Shown here one piece after another: positions 1-7,114 of a stretch of 15,768 nt of DNA (its first letter is position 1; each line of letters begins with the position of its first letter). The DNA is from Mycobacteriaceae bacterium (GTDB taxonomy: Bacteria; Actinomycetota; Actinomycetes; Mycobacteriales; Mycobacteriaceae), in the NCBI GenBank assembly GCA_019242135.1, contig JAFAWC010000681.1:1-15768 (forward strand), in the 5' to 3' direction. Below the pieces are notes generated by a model, which saw only the letters and a program-made list of their open reading frames with translations, did no database searches and was not told the DNA's origin. The translations under genes were made by a program, and so were the position numbers.

Positions 1-54
1 GTGAAGGTCCAGCCGGTGGGCAATGCTCCAATCTTCGACGTCCGTCGCTACTGA
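1..54 (+). CDS. C-terminal end of an upstream protein, probably NlpC/P60 peptidoglycan endopeptidase (partial)
   Basis: Frame 1 is open from the window edge and stops with TGA at 52-54. It encodes 17 residues, VKVQPVGNAPIFDVRRY. This short tail, with a KVxPV strand followed by a terminal RRY, resembles the end of mycobacterial NlpC/P60 hydrolases of the RipA/Rv2190c type. Rv2190c is also the gene I expect upstream of the next two genes. The catalytic Cys and His lie outside the window, so the identification rests on synteny and a few residues. Its stop lies inside the next gene, giving a 32-bp overlap (23-54) that suggests translational coupling. Confidence 0.55.
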   Translation: MKVQPVGNAPIFDVRRY

Positions 55-862
55 GCCCAGGCAGCCCAGGCGGCTCATCGCTGCAGCCGTCGGGGTCGCG
101 CTGATCATCGAACTTGTCGCCGCGGTCGCGCTGCTCACTCGAGGGCCGAACTCCTCGGCGCCTGCGGCGGTGCCCGCCCACCCGCTCGTGCTCGTCGACC
201 GCGGCGCTCCCCCGGGGCTGGCGGCCCGCGTCGGCGCGGAGATGCCGGGCGCGGTTGACGCGGTGACGGCGTTCTGGGGCGAGCACTGGCCCACTGACGT
301 CGTGGTGGTGCTTACCGGTACCGACGCGGATTTCGCGGCGCAGACCGGTCAGCCGACCCGTGACTGGCGCGGCGTGGCCGCGGTGTCGGTGGCAGACAGT
401 GTCGACGTACAGCGCGGTGAAGCCGCCGGTCAGCGCATCGTCTTGGCGCCCGGCGCGACCGCGATGAGCGAGTCGGCGTTGCGAATCGTATTGCGCCATG
501 AGCTTTTTCACTACGCCGCTCGGTCCTCCACGGCGCCCGATGCGCCGCGCTGGCTGGTCGAGGGGGTCGCCGACTACGTCGGACGGCCCGCGGCACCCCG
601 TCCCGGCCCGGGCGTCCTGCCCGCGGCGCTGCCGAGCGACGCCGAACTCGACGCCGGCGGCCGGCAGGGCTCGCAGGCCTACGACCGGGCATGGTGGTTC
701 GCGCGATTCGTCGCCGGCGAGTATGGGCCGCCGGGGCTGAGGCGGCTGTACAGCCAGGCCTGCGGTCCCGCCCACTCCGGGCCCGACCAGGCGGCCCGGG
801 TCGCGCTTGGCGTCGGGCTCGACGATCTGCTGTCGCGCTGGCAGCGCTGGCTTGCTGGGTAG
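23..862 (+). CDS. Membrane-anchored gluzincin-type metallopeptidase-like protein (Rv2189c-like)
   Basis: A 279-residue protein with a basic N-terminus and one hydrophobic segment (about residues 18-39), which should leave the rest outside the membrane. Residues 159-163 read HELFH, an HExxH zinc motif. It is followed at 177-184 by WLVEGVAD, where Glu180 is placed to be the third zinc ligand, as in M1-like 'peptidase MA' folds. A peptidase role on cell-envelope proteins is inferred; no substrate is known to me. ATG 23 is chosen because TGA at 2-4 closes the frame upstream and no other ATG/GTG/TTG occurs before the membrane segment. It overlaps the end of the NlpC/P60-like gene and precedes pimB' by 11 bp, so the three probably form an envelope-related operon. 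By position it matches M. tuberculosis Rv2189c. Confidence 0.75.
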   Translation: MLQSSTSVATEPRQPRRLIAAAVGVALIIELVAAVALLTRGPNSSAPAAVPAHPLVLVDRGAPPGLAARVGAEMPGAVDAVTAFWGEHWPTDVVVVLTGTDADFAAQTGQPTRDWRGVAAVSVADSVDVQRGEAAGQRIVLAPGATAMSESALRIVLRHELFHYAARSSTAPDAPRWLVEGVADYVGRPAAPRPGPGVLPAALPSDAELDAGGRQGSQAYDRAWWFARFVAGEYGPPGLRRLYSQACGPAHSGPDQAARVALGVGLDDLLSRWQRWLAG

Positions 863-865
863 ATT
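860..865 (+). promoter_or_regulatory. Candidate -10 hexamer for pimB' (leaderless start)
   Basis: TAGATT fits the mycobacterial TANNNT -10 pattern and ends 8 nt before the GTG of pimB'. This puts the transcription start at or within two bases of the start codon. The hexamer contains the TAG stop codon of the preceding gene. No clear -35 element was seen. This is a pattern match only. Confidence 0.4.
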
Positions 866-873
866 GGGCAGCT

Positions 874-2004
874 GTGACGCGGGTTCTGCTGGTTACCAAC
901 GACTTCCCGCCCCGTCCAGGAGGTATCCAGGCCTACCTGGAGGCGCTGACGACGCACCTCGCCGAGATCGGCGGCCACCCGCTGACCGTGTACGCGCCGC
1001 GCTGGAAGCGCGCCGACGAATACGACCGCGGTGCGCCTTTCGACGTCGTTCGTCACCCCGGCACGCTGATGCTTCCGGTGCCCGACGTCGACACGCGAAT
1101 GCGTCAGTTGATCGCCACTCACAACATCGACACCGTGTGGTTCGGGGCGGCGGCGCCGCTGGGGCTGCTGGCGCGGCGAGCCCGTCGGGCGGGCGCCGCC
1201 CGCGTACTGGCCAGCACCCACGGGCACGAGGTGGGCTGGTCGATGCTGCCGCTGGCGCGCTCCGCGCTGCGCCGCATCGGCGAGGACAGCGACGTGGTGA
1301 CCTACATCAGCGGCTACACCCGCGACCGGTTCGCGTCCGCGTTCGGTCCCCGGGCCGCGCTCGAGCACCTGCCACCGGGGGTGGACGTCGAGCGGTTCCG
1401 TCCGGACCCCGCCGCGCGCGCCGAACTGCGCGTCCGCCACGGGCTGGGTGAGCGGCCGGTGGTTGTGTGCGTGTCGCGGCTGGTGCCGCGCAAGGGTCAA
1501 GACATGCTGATCCGTGCGCTGCCGGCCATCCGGTCACGCGTCGACGGCGCCGCGCTGGTGATCGTCGGCGGCGGGCCCTACCTGCGCACGTTGCGCCGGC
1601 TGGCCGTCAGTCTCGGGGTCGCCGACGACGTGACGTTCACCGAAGGCGTCGCGCCTGCCGAGCTGCCCGCATACCACGCGATGGCGGACGTGTTCGCGAT
1701 GCCGTGCCGGACACGCGGTGCCGGACTGGATGTCGAGGGGCTCGGCATCGTCTATCTGGAGGCGTCGGCGACCGGTGTGCCCGTCGTCGCGGGGCGTTCC
1801 GGTGGAGCGCCGGAGTCCGTGCAGCAGGGGCGCACGGGCTTCGTCGTTGACGGCCGCGCGATCGATGAGATCGCCGAGGCGGTCAGCCGGCTGCTCAACG
1901 ACCCCGATCTCGCCGCACGGATGGGCTCGGCGGGGCGGCGCTGGGTACTGCAGTGCTGGCGCTGGCAGATCCACGTCGCGCGGCTGGCGGCGTTGCTGAC
2001 GTGA
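874..2004 (+). CDS. pimB: GDP-mannose-dependent phosphatidylinositol monomannoside mannosyltransferase PimB'
   Basis: A GT4-family, GT-B fold glycosyltransferase of 376 residues, close to the roughly 385 of M. tuberculosis Rv2188c. PimB' transfers the second mannose from GDP-mannose to PIM1 (or its acylated form) at the cytoplasmic face, giving PIM2, the anchor of lipomannan and lipoarabinomannan. Visible features are the N-terminal Rossmann start with the GG loop (16-17), HGHE (116-119), the donor-site SRLVPRKGQD (201-210) and the EX7E motif (Glu288 and Glu296). The frame is open far upstream, inside the preceding gene, but GTG 874 starts at the conserved VTRVLLVTNDFPP and has a TANNNT hexamer just before it. 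The gene ends 2 bp from the convergent fadD15 stop, inside a hairpin. Confidence 0.93.
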   Translation: MTRVLLVTNDFPPRPGGIQAYLEALTTHLAEIGGHPLTVYAPRWKRADEYDRGAPFDVVRHPGTLMLPVPDVDTRMRQLIATHNIDTVWFGAAAPLGLLARRARRAGAARVLASTHGHEVGWSMLPLARSALRRIGEDSDVVTYISGYTRDRFASAFGPRAALEHLPPGVDVERFRPDPAARAELRVRHGLGERPVVVCVSRLVPRKGQDMLIRALPAIRSRVDGAALVIVGGGPYLRTLRRLAVSLGVADDVTFTEGVAPAELPAYHAMADVFAMPCRTRGAGLDVEGLGIVYLEASATGVPVVAGRSGGAPESVQQGRTGFVVDGRAIDEIAEAVSRLLNDPDLAARMGSAGRRWVLQCWRWQIHVARLAALLT

Positions 2005-2011
2005 GGTCAGC
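1995..2011. terminator. Small hairpin spanning the convergent pimB'/fadD15 stop codons
   Basis: GCTGAC (1995-2000), a 5-nt loop and GTCAGC (2006-2011) form a perfect 6-bp stem. The pimB' TGA lies in the loop and the fadD15 stop lies in the right arm. It is symmetric and so could act on both strands. There is no U-tract and the stem is short, so termination is only a possibility. Confidence 0.35.
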
Positions 2012-3803
2012 TGTAGAGTCCCTCGATCTCGCTGGCGAACTTCTCGGCAACGACGTTGCGCTTGACCTTCATGGTCGGGGTCAACTCGCCGGTGTCCTCG
2101 GTGAAATCCACCGGCAGGACGCGAAACTTGCGGATCGACTCGGCGTGGCTGACCGCCTTATTGGCTTCCTTGACCGCCAGATCGATCTCCGCGACCAGGT
2201 CCGGATCGCCTGCGAGGTCTGCCACCGACGCGTCAGCGGGCTTGCCGTTGCGTTCCTTCCAGCCGACGAACGCCTCCGGGTCGATCGTGATCAGCGCGGC
2301 CACGAACGGCTTGGCGTCGCCGACGGCCATGGCCTGACTGATCAACGGGTGGGCGCGCAACTGATCCTCGAGGACCGCGGGCGCGACGTTTTTCCCGCCG
2401 GCGGTGACGATGATCTCCTTCTTGCGGCCGACGATGGTGAGGAACCCGGCGTCGTCGATCGCGCCGAGATCACCGGTGTGAAACCAGCCGTCGGAGATGG
2501 CCTCCTTCGTGGCCTGCTCGTTGTGCCAGTATCCGCCGAACACCACGCCGCCCTTGACCAACAGCTCGCCGTCGTCGGCGACCGCCATGCTGTTGCCGGG
2601 TAACAACTTTCCGACCGATCCGATCTTGACGTCATCAACCCGGTTGACGGTGATCGCGGCGCTGGTCTCGGTCAGGCCGTAACCCTCGTAGATGGTCAGC
2701 CCGACACCGCGGTAGAAGTGGCCCAGTCGCGTGCCCAGCGGCGCGCCTCCGGAGATCGCGGCCCGGCACTCGCCACCGAGGGCCGCCCGCAGCTTGCCGT
2801 AGACCAGTCGGTCGAAGACCGCGTGCTTGGCGCGCAGCACCACACCGGGGGCGCCGGCGTCCTTGGCCTTGCTGAACTCGATGGCCGTGTTGACCGCGAC
2901 CTCGAAGATCCGGCCCTTGCCGTCGTTTCGGGCGTTCTGCTCGGCCGTGTTGTACACCTTTTCGAAAACCCGCGGCACCGACACCACCAGGGTGGGCTTG
3001 AACAGCCCGAACATCGGCACGAGATTTTTGATGTCGCTGGTGAACCCGACGGTAACCTTGTTTACCAGGGCCGCGACGGTGATCGCCCGGGCCAGCACGT
3101 GCGCCAGCGGCAAAAACACCAGCATGCGCTGGTGTTCACCGAGCAGCGACGGAAACGCGTCCTTCACGCCGCGCGTCTCGAAGACCAGGTTGGAGTGGGT
3201 GAGCTGACATCCCTTCGGCCGCCCGGTGGTGCCGGAGGTGTAGATCAGCGTGGCGGGATCGGCAGCCTTGATGCCGGCCACCCGCGAGTCGACTTCCGAC
3301 GCCCCGAGCAGTTGTCCCGCCTCGGCGAGTGCGTCCAGCGCGGGCATCTTCGAGCCTTCGATGCGCAGCACCTTCCGAACAGCGGGCAGGTCTGCGCGCA
3401 GCTGGTCCACCTTTTCGCCGTGCTCGTCGGTCTCCGCGAACACCAGCACCGCGCCGGAATCCTGCAGGACCCAACGGACCTGCTCGGCCGACGAGGTCTC
3501 GTAGATCGGGACGGTGACCGCGCCCACCGCCAGGATCGCGTAGTCGAGGATGACCCACTCGTAGCGAGTGGCCGAAAAGATGGACACCCGGTCACCGGGC
3601 TGCACACCCTCGGCGATCAGGCCGAGCGCGGCCGACCGGATCTGCGCGGCGGCCTGTGCGCAAGTGACGTCGGTCCACTTGCCGTCGACGAGACGCTGAA
3701 AAATCGGGTACTGCGGATCGTCACGTTCATGGTCGAACACGGCATGCACGATGCTGTCGTGTTCGCCGCCGGCGAAGGTGGCCGGAGCAGTTAACTCACG
3801 CAC
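2007..3803 (-). CDS. fadD15: Long-chain fatty-acid--CoA ligase FadD15
   Basis: An adenylate-forming enzyme of 598 residues (M. tuberculosis FadD15 has about 600) that activates long-chain fatty acids to acyl-CoA through an acyl-AMP. Motifs in order: P-loop [11 protein letters not shown] (188-198), YEGYGLTET (372-380), GWFHTGDLG (439-447), hinge and A8 region [12 protein letters not shown] (459-470), and the C-terminal catalytic Lys in PTMKVKRN (about Lys579). Start chosen: GTG at 3803. It begins the conserved VRELTAP segment and sits 7 nt after TAGGCT. An ATG 20 codons upstream would place that hexamer inside the coding sequence. The nearest gene on the other strand starts 49 bp away. No signal peptide or membrane segment is seen, so the enzyme should be cytosolic. 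Confidence 0.95.
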   Translation of the reverse strand: MRELTAPATFAGGEHDSIVHAVFDHERDDPQYPIFQRLVDGKWTDVTCAQAAAQIRSAALGLIAEGVQPGDRVSIFSATRYEWVILDYAILAVGAVTVPIYETSSAEQVRWVLQDSGAVLVFAETDEHGEKVDQLRADLPAVRKVLRIEGSKMPALDALAEAGQLLGASEVDSRVAGIKAADPATLIYTSGTTGRPKGCQLTHSNLVFETRGVKDAFPSLLGEHQRMLVFLPLAHVLARAITVAALVNKVTVGFTSDIKNLVPMFGLFKPTLVVSVPRVFEKVYNTAEQNARNDGKGRIFEVAVNTAIEFSKAKDAGAPGVVLRAKHAVFDRLVYGKLRAALGGECRAAISGGAPLGTRLGHFYRGVGLTIYEGYGLTETSAAITVNRVDDVKIGSVGKLLPGNSMAVADDGELLVKGGVVFGGYWHNEQATKEAISDGWFHTGDLGAIDDAGFLTIVGRKKEIIVTAGGKNVAPAVLEDQLRAHPLISQAMAVGDAKPFVAALITIDPEAFVGWKERNGKPADASVADLAGDPDLVAEIDLAVKEANKAVSHAESIRKFRVLPVDFTEDTGELTPTMKVKRNVVAEKFASEIEGLYS

Positions 3804-3810
3804 GGCGACC

Positions 3811-3816
3811 AGCCTA
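3811..3816 (-). promoter_or_regulatory. Candidate -10 hexamer for fadD15 (leaderless start)
   Basis: On the minus strand TAGGCT (TANNNT) is followed by exactly 7 nt and then the GTG start. Transcription would therefore begin at the start codon. No Shine-Dalgarno sequence precedes the GTG, which agrees with a leaderless message. Confidence 0.5.
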
Positions 3817-3852
3817 GCCAGGCGCGTCGGCGACGTGGGAAGCTGATGGGCC

Positions 3853-4242
3853 ATGCCTAGCATCCAGGTCGCCGATCAGACGTTTGTCGCCGCCGACCCG
3901 GCCGACGTGGGCAAAGCCGTCGCCGACGCCGCCAGCTGGCTGCGGTGGTGGCCGGATCTGCGCCTCGACGTCATCGAGGATCGCCGCGACAAGGGCATCC
4001 GGTGGACGGTCGCGGGCGCTCTGACGGGAACCATGGAGGTGTGGCTTGAGCCGGTCCTCGACGGCGTTATCCTCAACTACTTCTTGCACGCCGAACCCGC
4101 CGGTGCAGCGGCATGGCAGCTCGAGCGGATGGATCTCGCCAAGCTCACGCATCGGCGCAGAGTCGCGGGCAAGCGGATGGCGTTCGAGGTTAAGGCGGCG
4201 CTGGAGCGGACCCGACCCGTGGGCGTCTCGCGACTTTCCTGA
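3853..4242 (+). CDS. SRPBCC/START-like protein (Rv2186c-like)
   Basis: A 129-residue soluble protein with no signal peptide. It begins [10 protein letters not shown], followed by a likely helix with [12 protein letters not shown] (about 29-40) and alternating strands. This is the outline of a small SRPBCC (polyketide cyclase/START-like) fold that binds hydrophobic ligands in a deep cavity. I see no catalytic residues that define an enzyme. ATG 3853 has GGGAAG upstream. It is the first gene of a five-gene plus-strand run, lies 19 bp before a second SRPBCC protein, and is divergent from fadD15. The M. tuberculosis counterpart by position and length is Rv2186c. The fold assignment is moderate; a role in lipid binding is inferred. 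Confidence 0.75.
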   Translation: MPSIQVADQTFVAADPADVGKAVADAASWLRWWPDLRLDVIEDRRDKGIRWTVAGALTGTMEVWLEPVLDGVILNYFLHAEPAGAAAWQLERMDLAKLTHRRRVAGKRMAFEVKAALERTRPVGVSRLS

Positions 4243-4261
4243 GGACGGTACCGTTTCTCAC

Positions 4262-4699
4262 GTGGCGGATTCGACGGCGCAGACGATCTACATTGATGCC
4301 GACCCGAAAACAGTGATGAATGTGATCGCTGACATCGGCTCCTACCCGCAGTGGGTGTCGGAGTATAAGGAAACCGAGGTGCTCGAGGCCGACGACGACG
4401 GGTACCCCAAGACAGCCCGGCTGGTGCTGGAAGCCGCGGTGCTCAAGGACACCATGGTGCTGACCTACGACTGGCCACCGGACCGCAAATCGGTTCGGTG
4501 GCGTCTGGTGTCCAGTTCGCTGCTGCGATCCTTGAACGGCGCATACCTGTTGTCGCCCAAGGGATCTGGTACAGACGTGACGTACGAGCTGTCGGTTGAT
4601 CTGCTGATCCCGATGATCGGATTGCTCAAGCGCAAGGCGGAGCGTCGGTTGACCGACACCGCGTTGAAGGACCTCAAGAAACGAGTCGAGGCTGACTGA
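4262..4699 (+). CDS. SRPBCC/START-like cyclase-family protein (Rv2185c-like)
   Basis: A 145-residue protein matching the SRPBCC (polyketide cyclase/dehydrase, START-like) pattern. It starts TIYIDADPKTVMNVIADI and continues YPQWVSEYKE, with a curved sheet core and a long C-terminal helix carrying LKRKAERRLTDTALKDLKKR. Proteins of this fold bind lipids or other hydrophobic ligands, and no catalytic residues are evident. Start chosen: GTG 4262. Upstream in-frame sequence belongs to the preceding gene, and this start gives nearly the length of Rv2185c (about 144 residues). The stop at 4697-4699 lies only 19 bp before the start of the ATPase gene, or inside it if the upstream CTG is used, so coupled translation is likely. 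Confidence 0.85.
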   Translation: MADSTAQTIYIDADPKTVMNVIADIGSYPQWVSEYKETEVLEADDDGYPKTARLVLEAAVLKDTMVLTYDWPPDRKSVRWRLVSSSLLRSLNGAYLLSPKGSGTDVTYELSVDLLIPMIGLLKRKAERRLTDTALKDLKKRVEAD

Positions 4700-4718
4700 A
4701 TCAGCCCCGCCCGCCGCT

Positions 4719-5954
4719 TTGCGGATCAGTCTTTTTGTCGGAAAGGGCGGGGTGGGCAAGTCGACGCTGGCCGCGGCCACCGCGGTCAGCGACGCGCGCA
4801 CCGGCTTCCGGGTGCTTGCCGTGTCAACCGACCAGGCGCACTCGCTGGGCGATGTTCTCGGTGTCCCGGTGGTCCCGACGGGACGGCGCGAAGTCACCCG
4901 CGTGCTGGCGGACGACGTCGACGCCGGCGGCGGCTTGCTCGACGCGCTCGCGATCGACACGCTGGCGCTGCTGGAGTCGCGCTGGCAGGAGGTCGCCCGT
5001 CCGCTGGCCCAGCGCTTCCCCGAGTCCGAGTTGGCCGACGTCGCGCCCGAAGAGCTGTCGGCGCTGCCGGGCATCCAAGAGGTCCTCGGCCTGCATGAGG
5101 TCGGCCAACTCGCCGCGTCCGGGCAGTGGGACCACGTCGTCGTCGACTGTGCATCGACCGCCGACGCACTGCGGATGCTGACGCTGCCCGCGACGTTCGG
5201 CATGTACCTCGAACGGGCCTGGCCGCGCCACCGGCGCCTGGCCGGCGCGGCCGACGATCCGCGCTCGGCGGCGCTGGTGGATCTGTTGGAACGGATCACC
5301 GTCGGGATGGACGAACTGTCCGCACTGCTCACCGACGGCTCCCGGGTGGGCGCGCACCTGGTGCTGACAGCCGAGCGCGTGGTCGCCGCCGAGACGGCTC
5401 GCACGCTGGGGGCGCTGTCGCTGGTCGGAGTGCGCGTCGATGAGCTGATCGTCAACCAGATTCTGGTCAAGGACGACTCCTACGAATACCGCAACCTTCC
5501 CGACCATCCGGCGTTCGACTGGTACGCCGAACGCATCGCCGAGCAGCAGGCGGTCCTCGAGGAGCTCGCTACCACGATCGGCGACGTCGAGCTGGTGCTG
5601 GTTCCGCACCTGGCCGGCGAACCGATCGGGCCGAAGGCGCTCATCGGACTGTTCGACACGGTGCGTCGCCTCGGCGGGTCGCCGCCGCCCGGACCCGTCA
5701 AACCGATGGTCGACCGCGAGTCCGGGACGGGCCTCGAATCCATCTACCGGTTGCGACTAGAGTTGCCGCAGGTCGATCCGGGGTCACTGACACTGGGCAG
5801 GGTCGGCGACGACCTGATCATCGGTTCCTCGGGGATGCGGCGCCGGGTCCGCCTGGCGTCTGTGTTGCGGCGGTGCGTCGTAACGGATGCGCAGCTGCGG
5901 GACACTGAACTGACCGTGCGATTTCGACCGAATCCGGAGGTGTGGCCGGCATGA
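4719..5954 (+). CDS. ArsA/Get3-family P-loop ATPase with C-terminal HSP20-like domain (Rv2184c-like)
   Basis: About 411 residues. The deviant Walker A GKGGVGKST (8-16) is followed by switch I STDQAHSLGDVLG (36-48, with Asp38 in the catalytic position) and switch II VDCASTADALRML (142-154). These are the signatures of ArsA/Get3 ATPases in altered form (family norms are STDPAHS and DTAPTGH). Residues 336-411 form a beta-rich tail resembling the HSP20-like domain found at the end of some bacterial ArsA proteins. No CxxC zinc pair is present. The family dimerises and uses ATP to move hydrophobic clients or metalloids; arsenic transport is unlikely here given no ars genes. The client is unknown. 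Start: TTG 4719 is the only common start codon; CTG 4692, overlapping the previous stop, is an alternative adding 9 residues. Confidence 0.88.
   Translation: MRISLFVGKGGVGKSTLAAATAVSDARTGFRVLAVSTDQAHSLGDVLGVPVVPTGRREVTRVLADDVDAGGGLLDALAIDTLALLESRWQEVARPLAQRFPESELADVAPEELSALPGIQEVLGLHEVGQLAASGQWDHVVVDCASTADALRMLTLPATFGMYLERAWPRHRRLAGAADDPRSAALVDLLERITVGMDELSALLTDGSRVGAHLVLTAERVVAAETARTLGALSLVGVRVDELIVNQILVKDDSYEYRNLPDHPAFDWYAERIAEQQAVLEELATTIGDVELVLVPHLAGEPIGPKALIGLFDTVRRLGGSPPPGPVKPMVDRESGTGLESIYRLRLELPQVDPGSLTLGRVGDDLIIGSSGMRRRVRLASVLRRCVVTDAQLRDTELTVRFRPNPEVWPA
5936..5940 (+). promoter_or_regulatory. Shine-Dalgarno site deciding the start of the Cys-rich protein
   Basis: GGAGG lies 10 nt before ATG 5951 but only 1 nt before the competing GTG 5942. 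This favours the ATG, whose ATGA overlaps the stop of the upstream ATPase gene. Confidence 0.6.
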
Positions 5955-6307
5955 GGGGGGCTCACCGTGATATCGGGCCGGAGTTGCGGCAGTTGGCGCA
6001 GGCGATCGTTGATCGGCTGGATCCCACGGTGCGCGCGGCGGCGGCCGTCATCAGCGGCGCGGACTCGCCGGGCAAGTGCCAGCAGGTGTGGTGCCCGGTG
6101 TGTGCGCTCGCCGCGCTGATTCAAGGCGAGCAACACCCGATGCTGGACGTGATCGGCGAGCACAGCGTGGCGCTCCTGACGGTGGTGCGTGCGATGGTTG
6201 ACGCCGGCGGTGCGCCGGCCCCACCCGACGGCGACGGTCCGCGCGGGCCCGCGCCTGCCGGCGAACGCCGATATCAACCCATCCCGATCACCGTCGATGA
6301 CCGGTAG
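5951..6307 (+). CDS. Small Cys-rich protein of unknown function (Rv2183c-like)
   Basis: A 118-residue protein I can place only by position (Rv2183c). An N-terminal helical half (about 8-35) leads to a CX4CX2C cluster in CQQVWCPVCAL (Cys43, Cys48, Cys51). His62 and His71 follow and could complete a metal site. A Pro/Gly-rich, probably disordered tail starts near 86. There is no signal peptide or membrane segment. ATG 5951 forms a 4-bp ATGA overlap with the ATPase stop and has GGAGG 10 nt upstream, so the two proteins are translationally coupled and may work together. Because the ATPase lacks the CxxC of Get3, a zinc contribution in trans is conceivable but untested. It ends 45 bp before plsC. 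Confidence 0.75.
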   Translation: MRGAHRDIGPELRQLAQAIVDRLDPTVRAAAAVISGADSPGKCQQVWCPVCALAALIQGEQHPMLDVIGEHSVALLTVVRAMVDAGGAPAPPDGDGPRGPAPAGERRYQPIPITVDDR

Positions 6308-6310
6308 AGT
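6305..6310 (+). promoter_or_regulatory. Candidate -10 hexamer ahead of the plsC-type gene
   Basis: TAGAGT (TANNNT) overlaps the TAG stop of the preceding gene. It would start transcription near 6317, leaving a leader of about 36 nt that carries GGGAGG before ATG 6353. The acyltransferase could therefore be expressed both from the operon and on its own. Confidence 0.35.
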
Positions 6311-6352
6311 TGGCCCAAAGCTCCGGAGGTGTGCCCCTAACTGGGAGGGTCC

Positions 6353-7069
6353 ATGTGGTATTGGCTGTTCAAATACATCTTCATGGGACCGCTGCTCTCG
6401 TTGATGGCCAGGCCGAAAACCGAAGGGCTGGAGAACATTCCGGACTCCGGTCCGGCGATTCTGGCGAGCAACCACCTCGCCGTCGTCGACAGTTTTGTTA
6501 AGCCGCTCGTCATCAAACGCCGGATCACGTTTCTGGCCAAGGCGGAGTATTTCACCGGCACCGGCCTGAAGGGCTGGTTCACGCGCTGGTTCTACACGGT
6601 CGCGGGCCAGGTGCCCATCGACCGTAGCGGTGCCGACGCCGCGCAGGGGGCCCTCGACACCGCCAAGCGGCTGCTCGGCGAGGGGAAGCTGTTGGGCATG
6701 TACCCCGAGGGCACCCGCTCGCCCGACGGCCGGTTGTACAAGGGCAAGACCGGACTGGCCCGGCTGGCCCTGGAAACGGGCGCACCGGTCATCCCCGTCG
6801 CACTGATCGGCACCAACGACATGAACCCGCCGGGCACCATGATGTGGCGGTTCAGCAAGGTGACGGTGCGCGTCGGCAAGCCGCTGGACTTCAGCCGCTT
6901 TGAAGGTCTGGCGGGCAACCGATTCATCGAGCGCGCCGTCATCGACGAGGTGATGTACGAGCTGATGCAGCTCTCCGGCCAGGAGTACGTCGACCTGTAC
7001 GCCGCGGACGTCAAGGAGGGCGGCAAGGACCCCGACGGCAACACGTCCGGGCAATCCGCGGCGGCCTGA
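6353..7069 (+). CDS. 1-acylglycerol-3-phosphate acyltransferase family protein (PlsC-like; Rv2182c-like)
   Basis: A 238-residue member of the PlsC/LPLAT family. Block I is NHLAVVD (40-46), the NHX4D catalytic pair with His41 and Asp46. Block II is VPIDRSG (87-93), block III is PEGTRS (118-123), which binds the phosphate of the acceptor, and block IV is PVIPVALIG (145-153). The usual reaction acylates lysophosphatidic acid from acyl-CoA to give phosphatidic acid at the inner face of the membrane. The true acceptor here is unproven and could be another lysolipid. The start follows a clear GGGAGG. A hydrophobic stretch (about 3-18) could attach it to the membrane. It closes the SRPBCC/ArsA/Cys-protein set, which suggests a shared job in lipid handling. 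Length fits M. tuberculosis Rv2182c (247). Confidence 0.9.
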   Translation: MWYWLFKYIFMGPLLSLMARPKTEGLENIPDSGPAILASNHLAVVDSFVKPLVIKRRITFLAKAEYFTGTGLKGWFTRWFYTVAGQVPIDRSGADAAQGALDTAKRLLGEGKLLGMYPEGTRSPDGRLYKGKTGLARLALETGAPVIPVALIGTNDMNPPGTMMWRFSKVTVRVGKPLDFSRFEGLAGNRFIERAVIDEVMYELMQLSGQEYVDLYAADVKEGGKDPDGNTSGQSAAA

Positions 7070-7101
7070 CCGACCGCCTGACCGGCAGCCGCACCTGGGC
7101 G

Positions 7102-7107
7102 TAAGTT
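7102..7107 (+). promoter_or_regulatory. Candidate -10 hexamer for the Rv2180c-like gene (leaderless start)
   Basis: TAAGTT fits TANNNT and is separated by 7 nt from GTG 7115, with no Shine-Dalgarno sequence between. The geometry is that of a leaderless transcript. Confidence 0.5.
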
Positions 7108-7114
7108 TTCGCCC

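Noticed and set aside
691..873. N-terminal extension of pimB' by 61 residues
   Set aside because: It is out-of-frame sequence of the upstream metallopeptidase-like gene; the GT4 fold starts at GTG 874.
2718..3794. A 358-codon plus-strand open frame
   Set aside because: It is antisense to fadD15, whose AMP-binding motifs are unambiguous; composition is that of a shadow frame.
4719..5954. Arsenite-resistance pump ATPase
   Set aside because: Only one ATPase half is present, no arsB/arsR/arsD neighbours occur, and the metalloid-binding Cys residues are absent.
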